A DNA stretch of 64,000 bases from assembly GCA_921293015.1 (NCBI GenBank), contig OV121082.1:46210971-46274970 (forward strand). Reading direction: 5' to 3'. Origin of the DNA: Phorcus lineatus. Its lineage: Eukaryota > Mollusca > Gastropoda > Trochida > Trochidae. The notes under the pieces are model-generated. The model saw only the letters and a list, made by a program, of their open reading frames with translations, did not search any database and was not told the DNA's origin. Positions 51,901 to 55,332 of this stretch are shown here, one piece after another; the first letter of the stretch is position 1; every line of letters starts with the position of its first letter. A program made the translations under genes and the position numbers.

Positions 51901-53388
51901 TGTGCTTGTGTTTTTCTCAAAATATATTCAAAACATTCATTTTCAATCTTATCATTTGTTGAAATTTGAACGCAATTTTTTTTTTTATCAACACATGAGA
52001 CCTAAATCATTAAAAGACCACAATGTATCAAGAGATATTTTCTCAATTAAATCAATATACAAAAGGTAATAATTCAAAGATTTTGAAAATAGAAATTTAG
52101 GGTAAATATAGAATGCAAAGCACATCTGGTTAATTAACAACAGATCACAAATAACCTAAACTATTTAAGTAAATCCTTATCATAAAAACACATTCAAGAT
52201 GTTTTAACTATTGAAATAAATTGTTATCATAAAAACACATTCAAGATGTATTATACTTTTGAAACAACCATACAAATGCTGCACTGTACTTATACTACGT
52301 CTATAAAATCAACATGGATATCTATAGATCATAAATAACTTGACTGCAGAGTTATGCCTCTTAAAAAATCTATCTGCGTCTAACATGGCACATAAAATCC
52401 TCACAAAGCCTTCAAATCAATTATCCAGACACAGTCCTGTCAACTTTTTCATAACAATCTTGAAGAGTTGAAATGACCTTTTAAGATGTTTCTTAAATCA
52501 GCCATATTGATTTTCTTTCAAAATTCTTTTTACAAAATCTATACAGTAAAACTTGCTAGCGCAAGTCTGGACCACTTGAAAAGAAACTATTGAGCAATTA
52601 CGGTCACTAATGTGTCTTCTCTGGTGAGGGATATTTAAATAAAGAACTATAGCTACCTGTTTCTGAAATAAGATTCAGTGTTAAAGCTTACTTTAAAATC
52701 CCTGTCGTAGTGATTTTATTACATTTATATACAATTTCATCCACAATGAACATGATTAATATGGAGAAAAGTGTTTTATTATGTCTTATTATCATTTCAA
52801 GATCAAAGACCATTAGAAATATATGGATAACAACTTCTTTATACATGATATTGAGATGCAATGTTTTGACACAGAATGCTTCGTTGTTAGCAAAAGATGC
52901 GTCTGTTTTATCACATCAGACCCAAAAACCATATTTTGTTGATGGGACTTCTCAACTGCTGGTAAATAGAAGGATATTCTGGTTGAACTTGCTACACCAT
53001 ATCTTTATCATAGAGGGTTAAACATCCATTTTACACTCCCCGATTGTCTGTTAATGTAGATAATGGTATCACCTATAAAAAGAAAACTGCTGGCTGTCAT
53101 TGTGTGAACATCTTTTACTACTTTGAGGTAAGGAAATGGATTTGCATTGTGTAATGAAACCAACTTTATTTGTTTCATAACTTTATTTAATGACTGACAA
53201 TTTTGTATTTGGTAACACTTCTATTTATTTTAGTGAATCCTCTTTATTTCCGTAAAACAACATGCTACTGCCCCTTTAAAAAATCAAGGAATATCAGAGA
53301 TCACTTACTTTTGTATCGAGGACAGCCATGATTTTATCCTTTGCGTTTGTGACATCTTCTAGATATCCCACCACCTTAATGTGGGGAT
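6821..53388 (-). CDS. BICC1: Bicaudal-C homologue (BICC1), 18 coding exons, 5' part outside the window
   Basis: RNA-binding post-transcriptional regulator of the Bicaudal-C family. Family members bind target mRNAs through KH domains and form cytoplasmic polymers through a C-terminal SAM domain; in animals they act in egg and embryo patterning and in ciliated/renal epithelium. Eighteen exons join in frame on the minus strand (2495 coding nt, 830 complete residues plus a shared first codon). In order: end of the first KH (residues 1-26), second KH with GKGG loop (46-49), KH-like domain (about 99-176), third KH with GRGG loop (197-200), second KH-like domain (about 248-315), Ser/Pro/Thr/Asn-rich linker (about 325-720), SAM (about 720-783), and a C-terminal tail ending DIASLSGRW, nearly the vertebrate ending as I remember it. 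Vertebrate BICC1 is about 970 residues, so roughly 140 N-terminal residues are missing; their exons should lie past 64000. All splice sites are GT/AG and phases agree throughout, so the gene looks intact. Confidence 0.97.
7441..7540 (-). CDS. BICC1: BICC1 exon 17: second half of SAM domain
   Basis: 100 nt: IDLSTFLTLTDRDLRELGIS then TFGARRKMLIAIA. The DRDLRELGISTFGARRKML stretch holds the polymerising end-helix region conserved in BICC1 SAM domains. Acceptor tgcag, donor gtagat. Ends one base into Asp. Confidence 0.97.
7689..7798. mobile_element. 110-bp foldback MITE
   Basis: The left arm GGGCCTTGATTTTCGAAGCT..CTAAGATAGTC (7689-7728) is repeated inverted as GACTATCTTAGCGCTAAGAG..TAGGCCC (7758-7798), with a ~30-bp loop. 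Arms are ~40 bp and about 85-90% identical. Non-coding, so it would be mobilised in trans. The element type is not assigned. Confidence 0.7.
8421..9959. repeat. Series of five matching hairpins (AAATGTGGNCCCC stems)
   Basis: Hairpins at 8421-8497, 9081-9139, 9433-9489, 9773-9829 and 9901-9959. Each has a 5' arm AAATGTGG(T/G)(C)CCCC, a loop of ~30 bases and the inverse arm GGG(A/C)CCACATTT. Most loops share a TATAG/TGTAG(N)AG.nTGAC element. A weaker sixth lies near 10199-10262. Stem changes are compensatory (GGTCCC pairs with GGGACC; GGGCCC pairs with GGGCCC), which indicates the fold, not just the sequence, is maintained or copied. Confidence 0.8.
8875..9869. repeat. Tandem ~350-bp units inside the TIR element
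   Basis: Two near-identical units start with CAGTGTTCCCCATTATATAA at 9178 and 9528 (period 350), differing at only a handful of positions. A clearly diverged unit precedes them from about 8875 (AAAATGCAGTTCAGGACTTT). Each unit carries one AAATGTGG(T/G)(C)CCC hairpin. The near-identity points to a recent duplication or gene conversion. Confidence 0.85.
10546..10691 (-). CDS. BICC1: BICC1 exon 16: first half of SAM domain
   Basis: 146 nt. After a Ser-rich lead it encodes DLAELFSKMGLGKYTDLFQQ then QE, helices 1-2 of the SAM domain. Acceptor cacag, donor gtgcgt. Phase 0 at its end, continuing with IDLSTFLTL. A transposon-like element ends 44 bp beyond its 3' end (36 bp to the target duplication) in the downstream intron. 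Confidence 0.97.
10800..10941. repeat. Imperfect foldback sequence in the intron between exons 15 and 16
   Basis: TTCATAAAACTTTC near 10801 and the inverse-like GTAACTCTACAACTACTTTG near 10911, ending GGAACTGGGCC, resemble degraded mollusc foldback repeats of the GGGCC(C)..TTCACAAA type. Weak similarity; no target duplication found. Confidence 0.3.
11295..11406 (-). CDS. BICC1: BICC1 exon 15: linker before SAM
   Basis: 112 nt: QQADFSQDIDHDPWKNPCSA then NAPINKAPGEYPSPRKK, ending one base into a Tyr codon. The acceptor is taken at agag|CAG and the donor at AAAT|gtaggt because only this pair keeps both neighbours in frame; the alternative donor four bases later would create a stop. No domain recognised. 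Confidence 0.82.
11781..11941 (-). CDS. BICC1: BICC1 exon 14: WAGMGFSKSMP block
   Basis: 161 nt; two bases complete Ala, then MQKKPEGESRIPTDIWAGMG and FSKSMPESAIKERM, ending AMSTTFE in phase 0. The W(S/A)G(L/M)GFSKSMP motif and the TTT(Y/F)E ending are family signatures. Acceptor cacag, donor gtgggt. A 141-bp duplication copies its acceptor and first 70 bases just upstream (12012-12151). Confidence 0.95.
12012..12151 (-). repeat. Partial tandem copy of BICC1 exon 14 with its splice acceptor
   Basis: Bases 11871-12011 are repeated at 12012-12151 with a 141-bp offset and few differences. The copy includes the intron end, the acceptor (exon would start at 12082) and the first 70 exon bases (AMQKKPEGESRIPTDI), but Trp is replaced by Cys (TGG to TGT). 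Homology ends before the exon's donor. A possible cryptic donor (AATAG|gtctgt) follows. As read, this is a pseudo-exon or a competing acceptor, not a full alternative exon. Confidence 0.85.
12592..12758 (-). CDS. BICC1: BICC1 exon 13: acidic linker and FDYEQRKLLAMK motif
   Basis: 167 nt. Begins NGHVETQTSDSSGAESDSSD, then KRAPGIERKNSA, and ends GFDYEQRKLLAMK. The KxAPGxER and FDYEQxKLLAxKAM elements are conserved in vertebrate BICC1, which anchors this part of the linker. Acceptor tgtag, donor gtaata. It ends one base into Ala, completed by the next exon. Confidence 0.93.
13261..13447 (-). CDS. BICC1: BICC1 exon 12: linker
   Basis: 187 nt, split codons at both ends (Val, Gln). Encodes DFTRLQSAAGAIGDLMSRDP, then a Leu/Pro/Gly-rich segment ending MDSTRHL. 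Acceptor tttcag, donor gtaagt. No domain recognised; supported by phase agreement with exons 11 and 13. Confidence 0.85.
14144..14242 (-). CDS. BICC1: BICC1 exon 11: linker with SPP repeats
   Basis: 99 nt, split codons at both ends. Encodes TGGTNSENNSPPHSPPNSPV then TVSLHGHPSQTT. The SPPHSPPNSP spacing gives candidate proline-directed phosphorylation or SH3/WW-type sites (inference). Acceptor ggcag, donor gtcagt (a weaker donor than its neighbours). Confidence 0.82.
14486..14790 (-). repeat. ~85-bp tandem repeat duplicating the exon 10 splice donor
   Basis: The exon 10 end with its donor (on + CTACCTTGGTC) recurs at about 14494 (degraded, CAACCTCGGTC), 14578, 14663 and 14751 (the real site): four units, spacing 84-88 bp. 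Copies keep the coding-like GGGTGCC..GACCAAG and, in two cases, an intact gtagga donor. Reading on from the real donor meets a TGA within ~27 bases, so use of the distal donors would truncate the protein. Confidence 0.8.
14752..14913 (-). CDS. BICC1: BICC1 exon 10: linker
   Basis: 162 nt with split Gly codons at both ends; encodes MYNPLLMPVAAGPSTSTSTS and ends IRVPTPLDQ. Acceptor ctcag, donor gtagga. Low-complexity linker, so exon status rests on an open frame, splice sites and phase agreement with both neighbours. The last ~35 bases plus the donor are repeated three more times in the downstream intron (about 14486-14700). Confidence 0.85.
15099..15689. mobile_element. hAT-type remnant with 8-bp target duplication
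   Basis: The ends GTGTTTCCG (left) and CGGAAACACTG (right) are inverted, of the CAGTGTTTCC type common in hAT transposons. CATCCCCA flanks both sides (15091-15098, 15690-15697), implying a 2-bp loss at the left tip. Inside each end is a ~60-bp block in direct, not inverted, orientation (GTCCGGTATTTT..GTCGGACATGATG..CCG). An open frame from 15459 starts MKKQTILSSYFGGKNSQLNE, reminiscent of N-termini of BED/hAT-derived proteins, but reads out through the right end; no catalytic domain. Deleted, non-autonomous copy. Confidence 0.65.
16759..16908 (-). CDS. BICC1: BICC1 exon 9: Ser/Pro/Asn-rich linker
   Basis: 150 nt with split Gly codons at both ends. Encodes FLGHNMLNVNTTNTANSLLL then a Ser/Pro-rich run (GHCSPSLGSPVTCHSPSSPS). 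The LG..xLNxNTTxTxNSLL pattern resembles the vertebrate linker after the KH array. Acceptor ttgcag, donor gtagag. Inferred disordered. Confidence 0.9.
17411..18204. repeat. Dispersed mollusc-type repeat with ~130-bp degenerate units
   Basis: Degenerate units carry GTCACAGTGTCACC..TCTATA..CATCAGCTAAGGAGTCTGT (anchors near 17483, 17604, 17748, 17866, 18012). The right end reads GGATAGACGGATGGACACTG..CATCAGGCCTTTCAGACCAG ATGAG; a related GGATGGACAGATGGATGCCA occurs near 38382 and a similar AGCTTTCTAGCATTTTGGTT near 35630. I recall such sequences as abundant in mollusc genomes. Non-coding. Confidence 0.55.
18450..18520 (-). repeat. tRNA-derived SINE-like sequence
   Basis: On the minus strand the A-box region GTTAGCTCAAGTGGTAGAGG and the B-box GGTTCGAATCCC are both present at tRNA spacing. 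The acceptor and anticodon stems do not pair, so this is not a working tRNA gene; a tRNA-derived SINE head or tRNA pseudogene is more likely. Confidence 0.55.
19090..20680. repeat. Degenerate ~190-bp periodic array
   Basis: A block of the form ATTGTCTTCAATTCCATGTA then AAATTTGCATGT recurs at about 19095, 19273, 19471, 19651, 19846, 20028, 20219 and 20506, with a weak last copy near 20656. Spacing alternates about 178-182 and 192-198, suggesting a ~376-bp dimer. Neighbouring segments (AAAGACACAGCAAGCGCCGC; TTTCTCTATTCATATCTTGTTAAC) recur in the same order. The 287-bp step at 20219-20506 contains the GC-rich double hairpin. Confidence 0.75.
20324..20359. repeat. Two adjacent perfect GC-rich hairpins
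   Basis: GCGGGG-ATA-CCCCGC (20324-20338) and GCACGCGC-TGA-GCGCGTGC (20341-20359): perfect 6-bp and 8-bp stems with 3-base loops, two bases apart, in AT-rich surroundings. Looks like an insertion into one unit of the ~190-bp array. Confidence 0.8.
21252..21353. mobile_element. Foldback element with ~40-bp arms
   Basis: Left arm AATAATGACCTGATTGCCTC..GTTATGGCAAAAAACTCG (21253-21292) is the inverse of CGAGTTTATTTGCCATAACC..CAGGTCATTATT (21311-21352). Very short loop (GCTCGGCCTACGCCCTCG). Non-coding MITE-like palindrome. Confidence 0.75.
24158..24329 (-). CDS. BICC1: BICC1 exon 8: end of second KH-like domain and start of linker
   Basis: 172 nt; phase 0 start, ends one base into a Gly codon. 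SVIVKSIERNAANMYHARQL followed by LLGIE closes the conserved KH array. The rest (TSNFNSTTNGDLSSLPHAGL, GLTAL) is low-complexity linker, with a GLGLT motif also present in vertebrate BICC1. Acceptor ttgcag, donor gtgagt. Confidence 0.95.
27376..27449 (-). CDS. BICC1: BICC1 exon 7 (74 nt): second KH-like domain, Lys/Pro stretch
   Basis: 74 nt; two bases complete the split Gly codon, then RVQQLTEQLDVFISVKPKPK and QPSK. Acceptor tttcag, donor gtatgt. The DVFISVKPKPKQPSK block is a family signature. Phase 0 at its end, joining SVIVKSIERN. Confidence 0.95.
27865..27943 (-). repeat. tRNA-derived SINE-like sequence
   Basis: On the minus strand GGGGCTTTGATAGCACAGTG, GTTAGC (A box) and GGGTTCGAATCCTGCC (B box) have tRNA spacing, ending CAGGGGC which partly pairs with the 5' end. 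The anticodon arm is poor, so a tRNA-derived SINE head is favoured over a functional tRNA. Confidence 0.6.
28935..29460. repeat. Degenerate ~222-bp tandem repeat, about 2.4 units
   Basis: TGATCATCTCTCGTAGATTA (about 28950), TGATCAGCTTTCATAATTAT (about 29175) and CGATCAGCTCTTGTAGATTA (about 29395) start the units; AACTAATGAGGGAACTAGA and TCTATCAAAGCAT recur in register. No coding potential. Confidence 0.65.
29883..29940 (-). CDS. BICC1: BICC1 exon 6 (58 nt): start of second KH-like domain
   Basis: 58 nt; begins in phase 0 and ends one base into a Gly codon. Encodes GCLPLVLMFDVKEDIDLDQ. Acceptor ttgcag, donor gtaggt. Position, phase and sequence match the vertebrate block GCLPLVLMFDMKEE (recalled). 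Confidence 0.95.
30110..31028. mobile_element. 919-bp TIR element with ACGT-rich foldback arms
   Basis: Terminal inverted repeats CCCAGCAGGCAATCTGACGT at 30110 and ..ACGTCAGATGCCTGCTGGG ending at 31028, with AT outside each end (30108-30109, 31029-31030), a possible 2-bp target duplication. Both arms are packed with AACGTTGAAA and GACGTC words (left about 30125-30298, right about 30885-31014), giving a CpG-rich foldback, while the ~580-bp middle is AT-rich and non-coding. Similar CCAGCAGGCA/ACGT-rich elements occur in many animals as I recall; the 2-bp AT target is reminiscent of ISL2EU-type transposons, not verified. Confidence 0.75.
31702..31914 (-). CDS. BICC1: BICC1 exon 5: third KH domain
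   Basis: 213 nt, 71 codons, phase 0. Acceptor gtacag, donor gtgagt. Contains IAPQHHLFIIGRGGINIKQI and GANIHFPDPN, the third KH domain with a GRGG loop (vertebrate copies have GRNG as I recall). The exon ends in ARQQLI and joins GCLPLVLMFD of the next exon exactly as in the family. Confidence 0.97.
32184..32237. repeat. 18-bp x 3 tandem repeat
   Basis: ATTGAACTCTGTGATCAA, ATTGAACTCTGTGATCAC and ATTGATCTCTGTGAGCAC follow one another exactly. Short array with no other visible role. Confidence 0.85.
32884..33269. mobile_element. MITE with TTTAAAGGGGCAGTAGCATG-type ends
   Basis: Left end TTAAAAGGGCAGTACCATGT; right end ACATGCTACTGTCGCTTTAA, its inverse with few mismatches. 386 bp, non-coding. 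Related copies or fragments at 36820-36910, 53098-53280 and 63341-63700 share both ends and the internal TTTGAGGTAGGGAAAG.. and GCTTCTTTAGATTAAAAA.. blocks. Confidence 0.65.
34769..35002 (-). CDS. BICC1: BICC1 exon 4: first KH-like domain
   Basis: 234 nt, 78 codons, phase 0. Acceptor tctatag, donor gtaagt. Begins ELLPLVFMFELPVTG and ends AVKEATASLMEQLTAC. This is the KH-like module between the second and third KH domains, which lacks a GXXG loop in the family; none is visible here. The MYVTTVIVRGSVNNAKAV segment is strongly conserved. Confidence 0.96.
36820..36910. mobile_element. Fragment of the 32884 MITE family
   Basis: ATGGTATGTTTGTTTATGAG..GCTTCTCTAGATTAAAAACA..TTGTCTTGTAATTGG parallels ATGGTATGTTTCTATAGAAA..TTGCTTCTTTAGATTAAAAA in the 32884 copy. 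Both ends missing. Confidence 0.4.
37690..38071. mobile_element. Partial copy of the 44686 foldback family
   Basis: The right end ATTCCTCGGAACACGGTCGA then TTTTAATCAGACTG is identical to that of the 44686-45131 element, and the interior shares TGCCCCTAGCTA..GAATGCTTTTGCCGCACGCATTGTGATTGG. The left arm is absent. The interior segment is present twice, ~150 bp apart (GCCCCTAGCTATTGATACCG and GCCCCAGAAACTGATATCGA). Confidence 0.65.
40916..40969 (-). CDS. BICC1: BICC1 exon 3: end of second KH domain (54-nt exon)
   Basis: A 54-nt, 18-codon exon in phase 0, encoding VSIAGQPVGVESARAQIR. Acceptor gcag, donor gtgagt. It supplies the last strand and helix of the second KH domain and runs straight into ELLPLV of the next exon, as in vertebrate BICC1. 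Too short to be seen as an isolated reading frame; identified from homology and from flanking phase. Confidence 0.95.
42206..42779. mobile_element. Inverted-repeat element, ~574 bp
   Basis: CATCAACGTCCTGTTAGCAG then ATCCTTGCACATGGAAGTCC (42248-42287) recurs inverted as GGACTTCCATGTGCATGGAT then CTGCCAACAGGATCTTGATG (42690-42730). Similarity extends outward to CCAAAGTTTTACTTTTGGGA and inverse of AATAAAACTTGGGG, giving ~90-bp arms. No target duplication identified; no coding capacity. Confidence 0.55.
42890..43640. repeat. ~100-bp degenerate tandem repeat
   Basis: GTGTC(C/A)TGTC starts units at 42951, 43050, 43149 and 43249 (period 99-100), each followed by AGAAAATAGGTAATGATATG and CAATCTTGACATATTCTGAA. 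More diverged units continue to about 43640 (GTGTCATTTGACTAGAAATT near 43543). Confidence 0.75.
44139..44300 (-). CDS. BICC1: BICC1 exon 2: second KH domain
   Basis: 162 nt, 54 codons, phase 0 at both ends; acceptor ttgcag, donor gtatgt. Encodes SNRVTLKMDVSHTDHSHVIG then KGGNNIKRVMQDTGCHIHFP. The GKGG tetrapeptide is the RNA-backbone-contacting GXXG loop. This is among the most conserved parts of the family, and its intact loop argues for functional RNA binding. Confidence 0.97.
44686..45131. mobile_element. 446-bp long-arm foldback element with 9-bp target duplication (MULE-like MITE)
   Basis: Inverted arms of ~130 bp start CAGTCTGATTAAAATCGACC and run through TTCCGAGGAATAAAAGTTTC.. GATTCGAACTCTATCTGTC to CGGTCTGA(T/C)CGCAGCC. 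GTGTATTGT flanks both ends (44677-44685, 45132-45140): a perfect 9-bp target duplication, with long inverted ends as in Mutator-like elements. Arms are about 90% identical. No coding capacity. The arms carry a GATTCGAACTC B-box-like word, so they may derive partly from tRNA-like sequence. Confidence 0.8.
45181..45610. repeat. G/T-rich degenerate GTGTGGTATG tract
   Basis: About 430 bp made almost wholly of words such as GTGTGGTATGGTGTGGT, GTGATGTGG and GTGAGGTGAG; C is very rare on the + strand. The strong strand asymmetry leads directly into the 40-bp minisatellite. Confidence 0.75.
45611..46135. repeat. 40-bp minisatellite, 13 copies
   Basis: Unit GTGAGGTTTGTCATGGTGAG then GCCAGGTGTCTCCAGGTATA, starting about every 40 bp from 45611 (some units 38 bp, ending GGTTA). 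Thirteen full copies and a partial one; variant positions (CATGATGAGG early, CATGGTGAGG later) mark local homogenisation. Confidence 0.95.
51248..51777. repeat. 59-bp minisatellite, 9 copies
   Basis: Unit AAACAGTGCATTCAGGATGG, AGTTAGGTTATTACTCTGAG, GATGATTGCATATGACATT. Copies start at 51248, 51307, 51365, 51424, 51483, 51542, 51606, 51665 and 51724; one has a 5-bp ACCGT-type insert (near 51567). Copies are nearly identical, so the array is likely length-variable between individuals. Confidence 0.95.
52170..52260. repeat. Two-copy tandem repeat
   Basis: TTATCATAAAAACACATTCA then AGATGT occurs near 52176 and again near 52223, separated by AT-rich sequence. Minor local duplication. Confidence 0.6.
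53098..53280. mobile_element. Truncated copy of the 32884 MITE family
   Basis: The right end AACATGCTACTGCCCCTTTA (ending 53280) matches the inverted end of the 32884 copy, and TTTGAGGTAAGGAAATGGAT matches its interior. The left half is missing. It ends only 28 bp from the splice donor of the upstream BICC1 exon (53309). Confidence 0.55.
53309..53388 (-). CDS. BICC1: BICC1 exon 1 of window: end of first KH domain
   Basis: 80 nt. Acceptor tttcag, donor gtaagt. It starts with two bases of a split codon (likely D) and encodes PHIKVVGYLEDVTNAKDKIM followed by AVLDTK, the last strand and helix of the first KH domain in BICC1 proteins. It ends in phase 0 and joins the SNRVTLKMDV exon. A MITE fragment ends 28 bp inside the downstream intron. 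The exon before it, encoding the rest of this KH domain, was not found up to 64000. Confidence 0.95.
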
Positions 53389-55192
53389 CTGAAAACAGAA
53401 TAATTACAGTTACAATCTGCCGCCATAAATATATATGAAACATTGCAGCATTACATAAATTCTTAGAATTCTTTATTTTAATACAACAAATCTTAACAAT
53501 ATATTCAGAAATAAATGCTCATGTACATTGTTTCATGCATAGTACATTTACTTTGGCCTGGAAAATAGATGATCTACTTATGACCAATTCATATTGGAGA
53601 AGAAAGTAAACTATAATATATATGAAAACTTCATGGCATAAATCAATATTCTGTATAAATTTTATAGCTTTAATCAATAAAATTTCATAAACTCAATATT
53701 TGGCTGGTTATCCATTTATACTTGATAAATCAATCACACTATTGTGTAGTTTACTAGCATTAATTATGATTTATTAAAAATTATTTGACATTTGGAATTG
53801 GAACATGATTTGGAATTGGAATCTTTAGGCATTTGCATAATATTGACACAGAAAATAACAACAGGTTCCCCTTTTTTACGTTTGAGAAAATAATAAAGCA
53901 AACGATTTGTGTTTGTAATTTATTAAGTTCCATTTAGTGGGTGACAAGGTAAATCTGTACAAGACACACCTCCCTTCTAAACGTTTGTTTAGTAGAGACT
54001 GAACTGATATGGGCAACACTTATCTGATAAAACCCTCCCCATTATCCAACATTTCACAAACAGATAAACTAACCACTGCATTCCAAAATAAATAGTTTCA
54101 TGTCAACAAGATTACCTGTGTGAAAAAACAGTGTTACCAATAATTGAGAGGGATATAAAGATGAGAATGTAATAAAACTCCTTATCTCATGTCATTATAT
54201 TAGCGATAACATCTATCTATAGAGAGGAGACATATATCACATAATTTATAGGACAGTGGCAAGATATTTTGATTGGTTCACAGATATCACATGACATATA
54301 TGAGTGGAATAGATACAAGTACATCTCCTTAAGCCTCCTGTTTAAAATTCTGTTACCGACTAGAAACCTTATCTCTAAGTTATCACACAAGAACACACCA
54401 AATCACTCCATTATCCGGATAAACTTGCCAACGTCAGTCGGACACTCAAGGTTATGCCATTCTTATCATGTTCTACATTGTACTCACTGAAACCTGTTCA
54501 GTTATCACTTGGTTTACTTGATTAAATACAATACTTCCAAGACATTTCTCATTCTAGGATAACATGCATACACTGAATGTGTTACTGTTACTGGAAATGT
54601 ATATTTTTTTAAATCTGCCCTATGAAAATTTCCAAAATATGTTATAATGTAACTTTTAGTGTAAAAGGAAAAAAAAGAAATTTAAAACAAAATTGTAGCA
54701 CTGATTCCAAGCAAACAATATGTGTTGATTTAGTTACTGAAAATACTTTTAAATTGAAACAGTTTCCTCTAAATAACTTCTTTCAGTGTAAACCTATAAA
54801 AAAAAAAATTCAACAAAACATCTTTTTAATGATAAAATGCAAACAATATTTCTGTTCATTTAGTTACTGCAAATATTATTCTATTGAAATTAAACATAAA
54901 ACAATATTCAGATTCTGTGTAGCATTGTGCCTCGCCATAACGGTCTTTGAAATAAAATGTTTTTAGTAATGAATCAAGATTTCCCCTAAAGTTTCCCCTA
55001 AACTGATAAATTGCATTAGTGTTTCATAAGTGTTTTTGCTTTTGTTGTTGGAAATATAATTCTAATAAAATCGTCCGAGTAAAACAACCATCGAACTAAA
55101 AGTACCTTCTTGAATGTGAATTTATGTCTTCACTTGTAACTTCATTTTTTCCAATTTGCTAAAACACCTTTTGTGACATATCATAAATAGAG

Positions 55193-55332
55193 ATTATTAC
55201 CCGAGGAAGTGTGTCATATGACTTTTACGAAATGAGTGTGAATTTTTGTATTACCCGAGCGAGAGCGAGGGTTATACACAAGTTCGCACGAGTTTCGTAA
55301 AAGTCATATGACACATTTCCGAGGGTTATAAT
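55193..55332. mobile_element. Foldback element, ~140 bp, with CRE-like pair beside it
   Basis: ATTATTACCCGAGGAAGTGT then GTCATATGACTTTTACGAAA folds onto GTTTCGTAAAAGTCATATGA then CACATTTCCGAGGGTTATAAT. The stem continues inward (GAGTGTGAATTTTTGTAT.. with ..ATACACAAGTTCGCAC). It may be the left end of a longer element, since GGGTAATAAT recurs at about 55547-55556. Two TGACGTCA sites (55407-55414, 55430-55437) follow. Confidence 0.7.

Larger units (their letters stand above)
44301..53308 (-). other. BICC1 intron between exons 1 and 2 of the window (9008 bp)
   Basis: The largest complete intron. It holds the 44686-45131 foldback element, a G/T-biased stretch and 40-bp minisatellite (45181-46135), a 59-bp minisatellite (51248-51777) and a MITE fragment (53098-53280). 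From 46140 to 51240 I see no convincing gene; 48320-49030 and 49890-50170 are somewhat more GC-rich but their open frames have no recognisable domain. Confidence 0.75.
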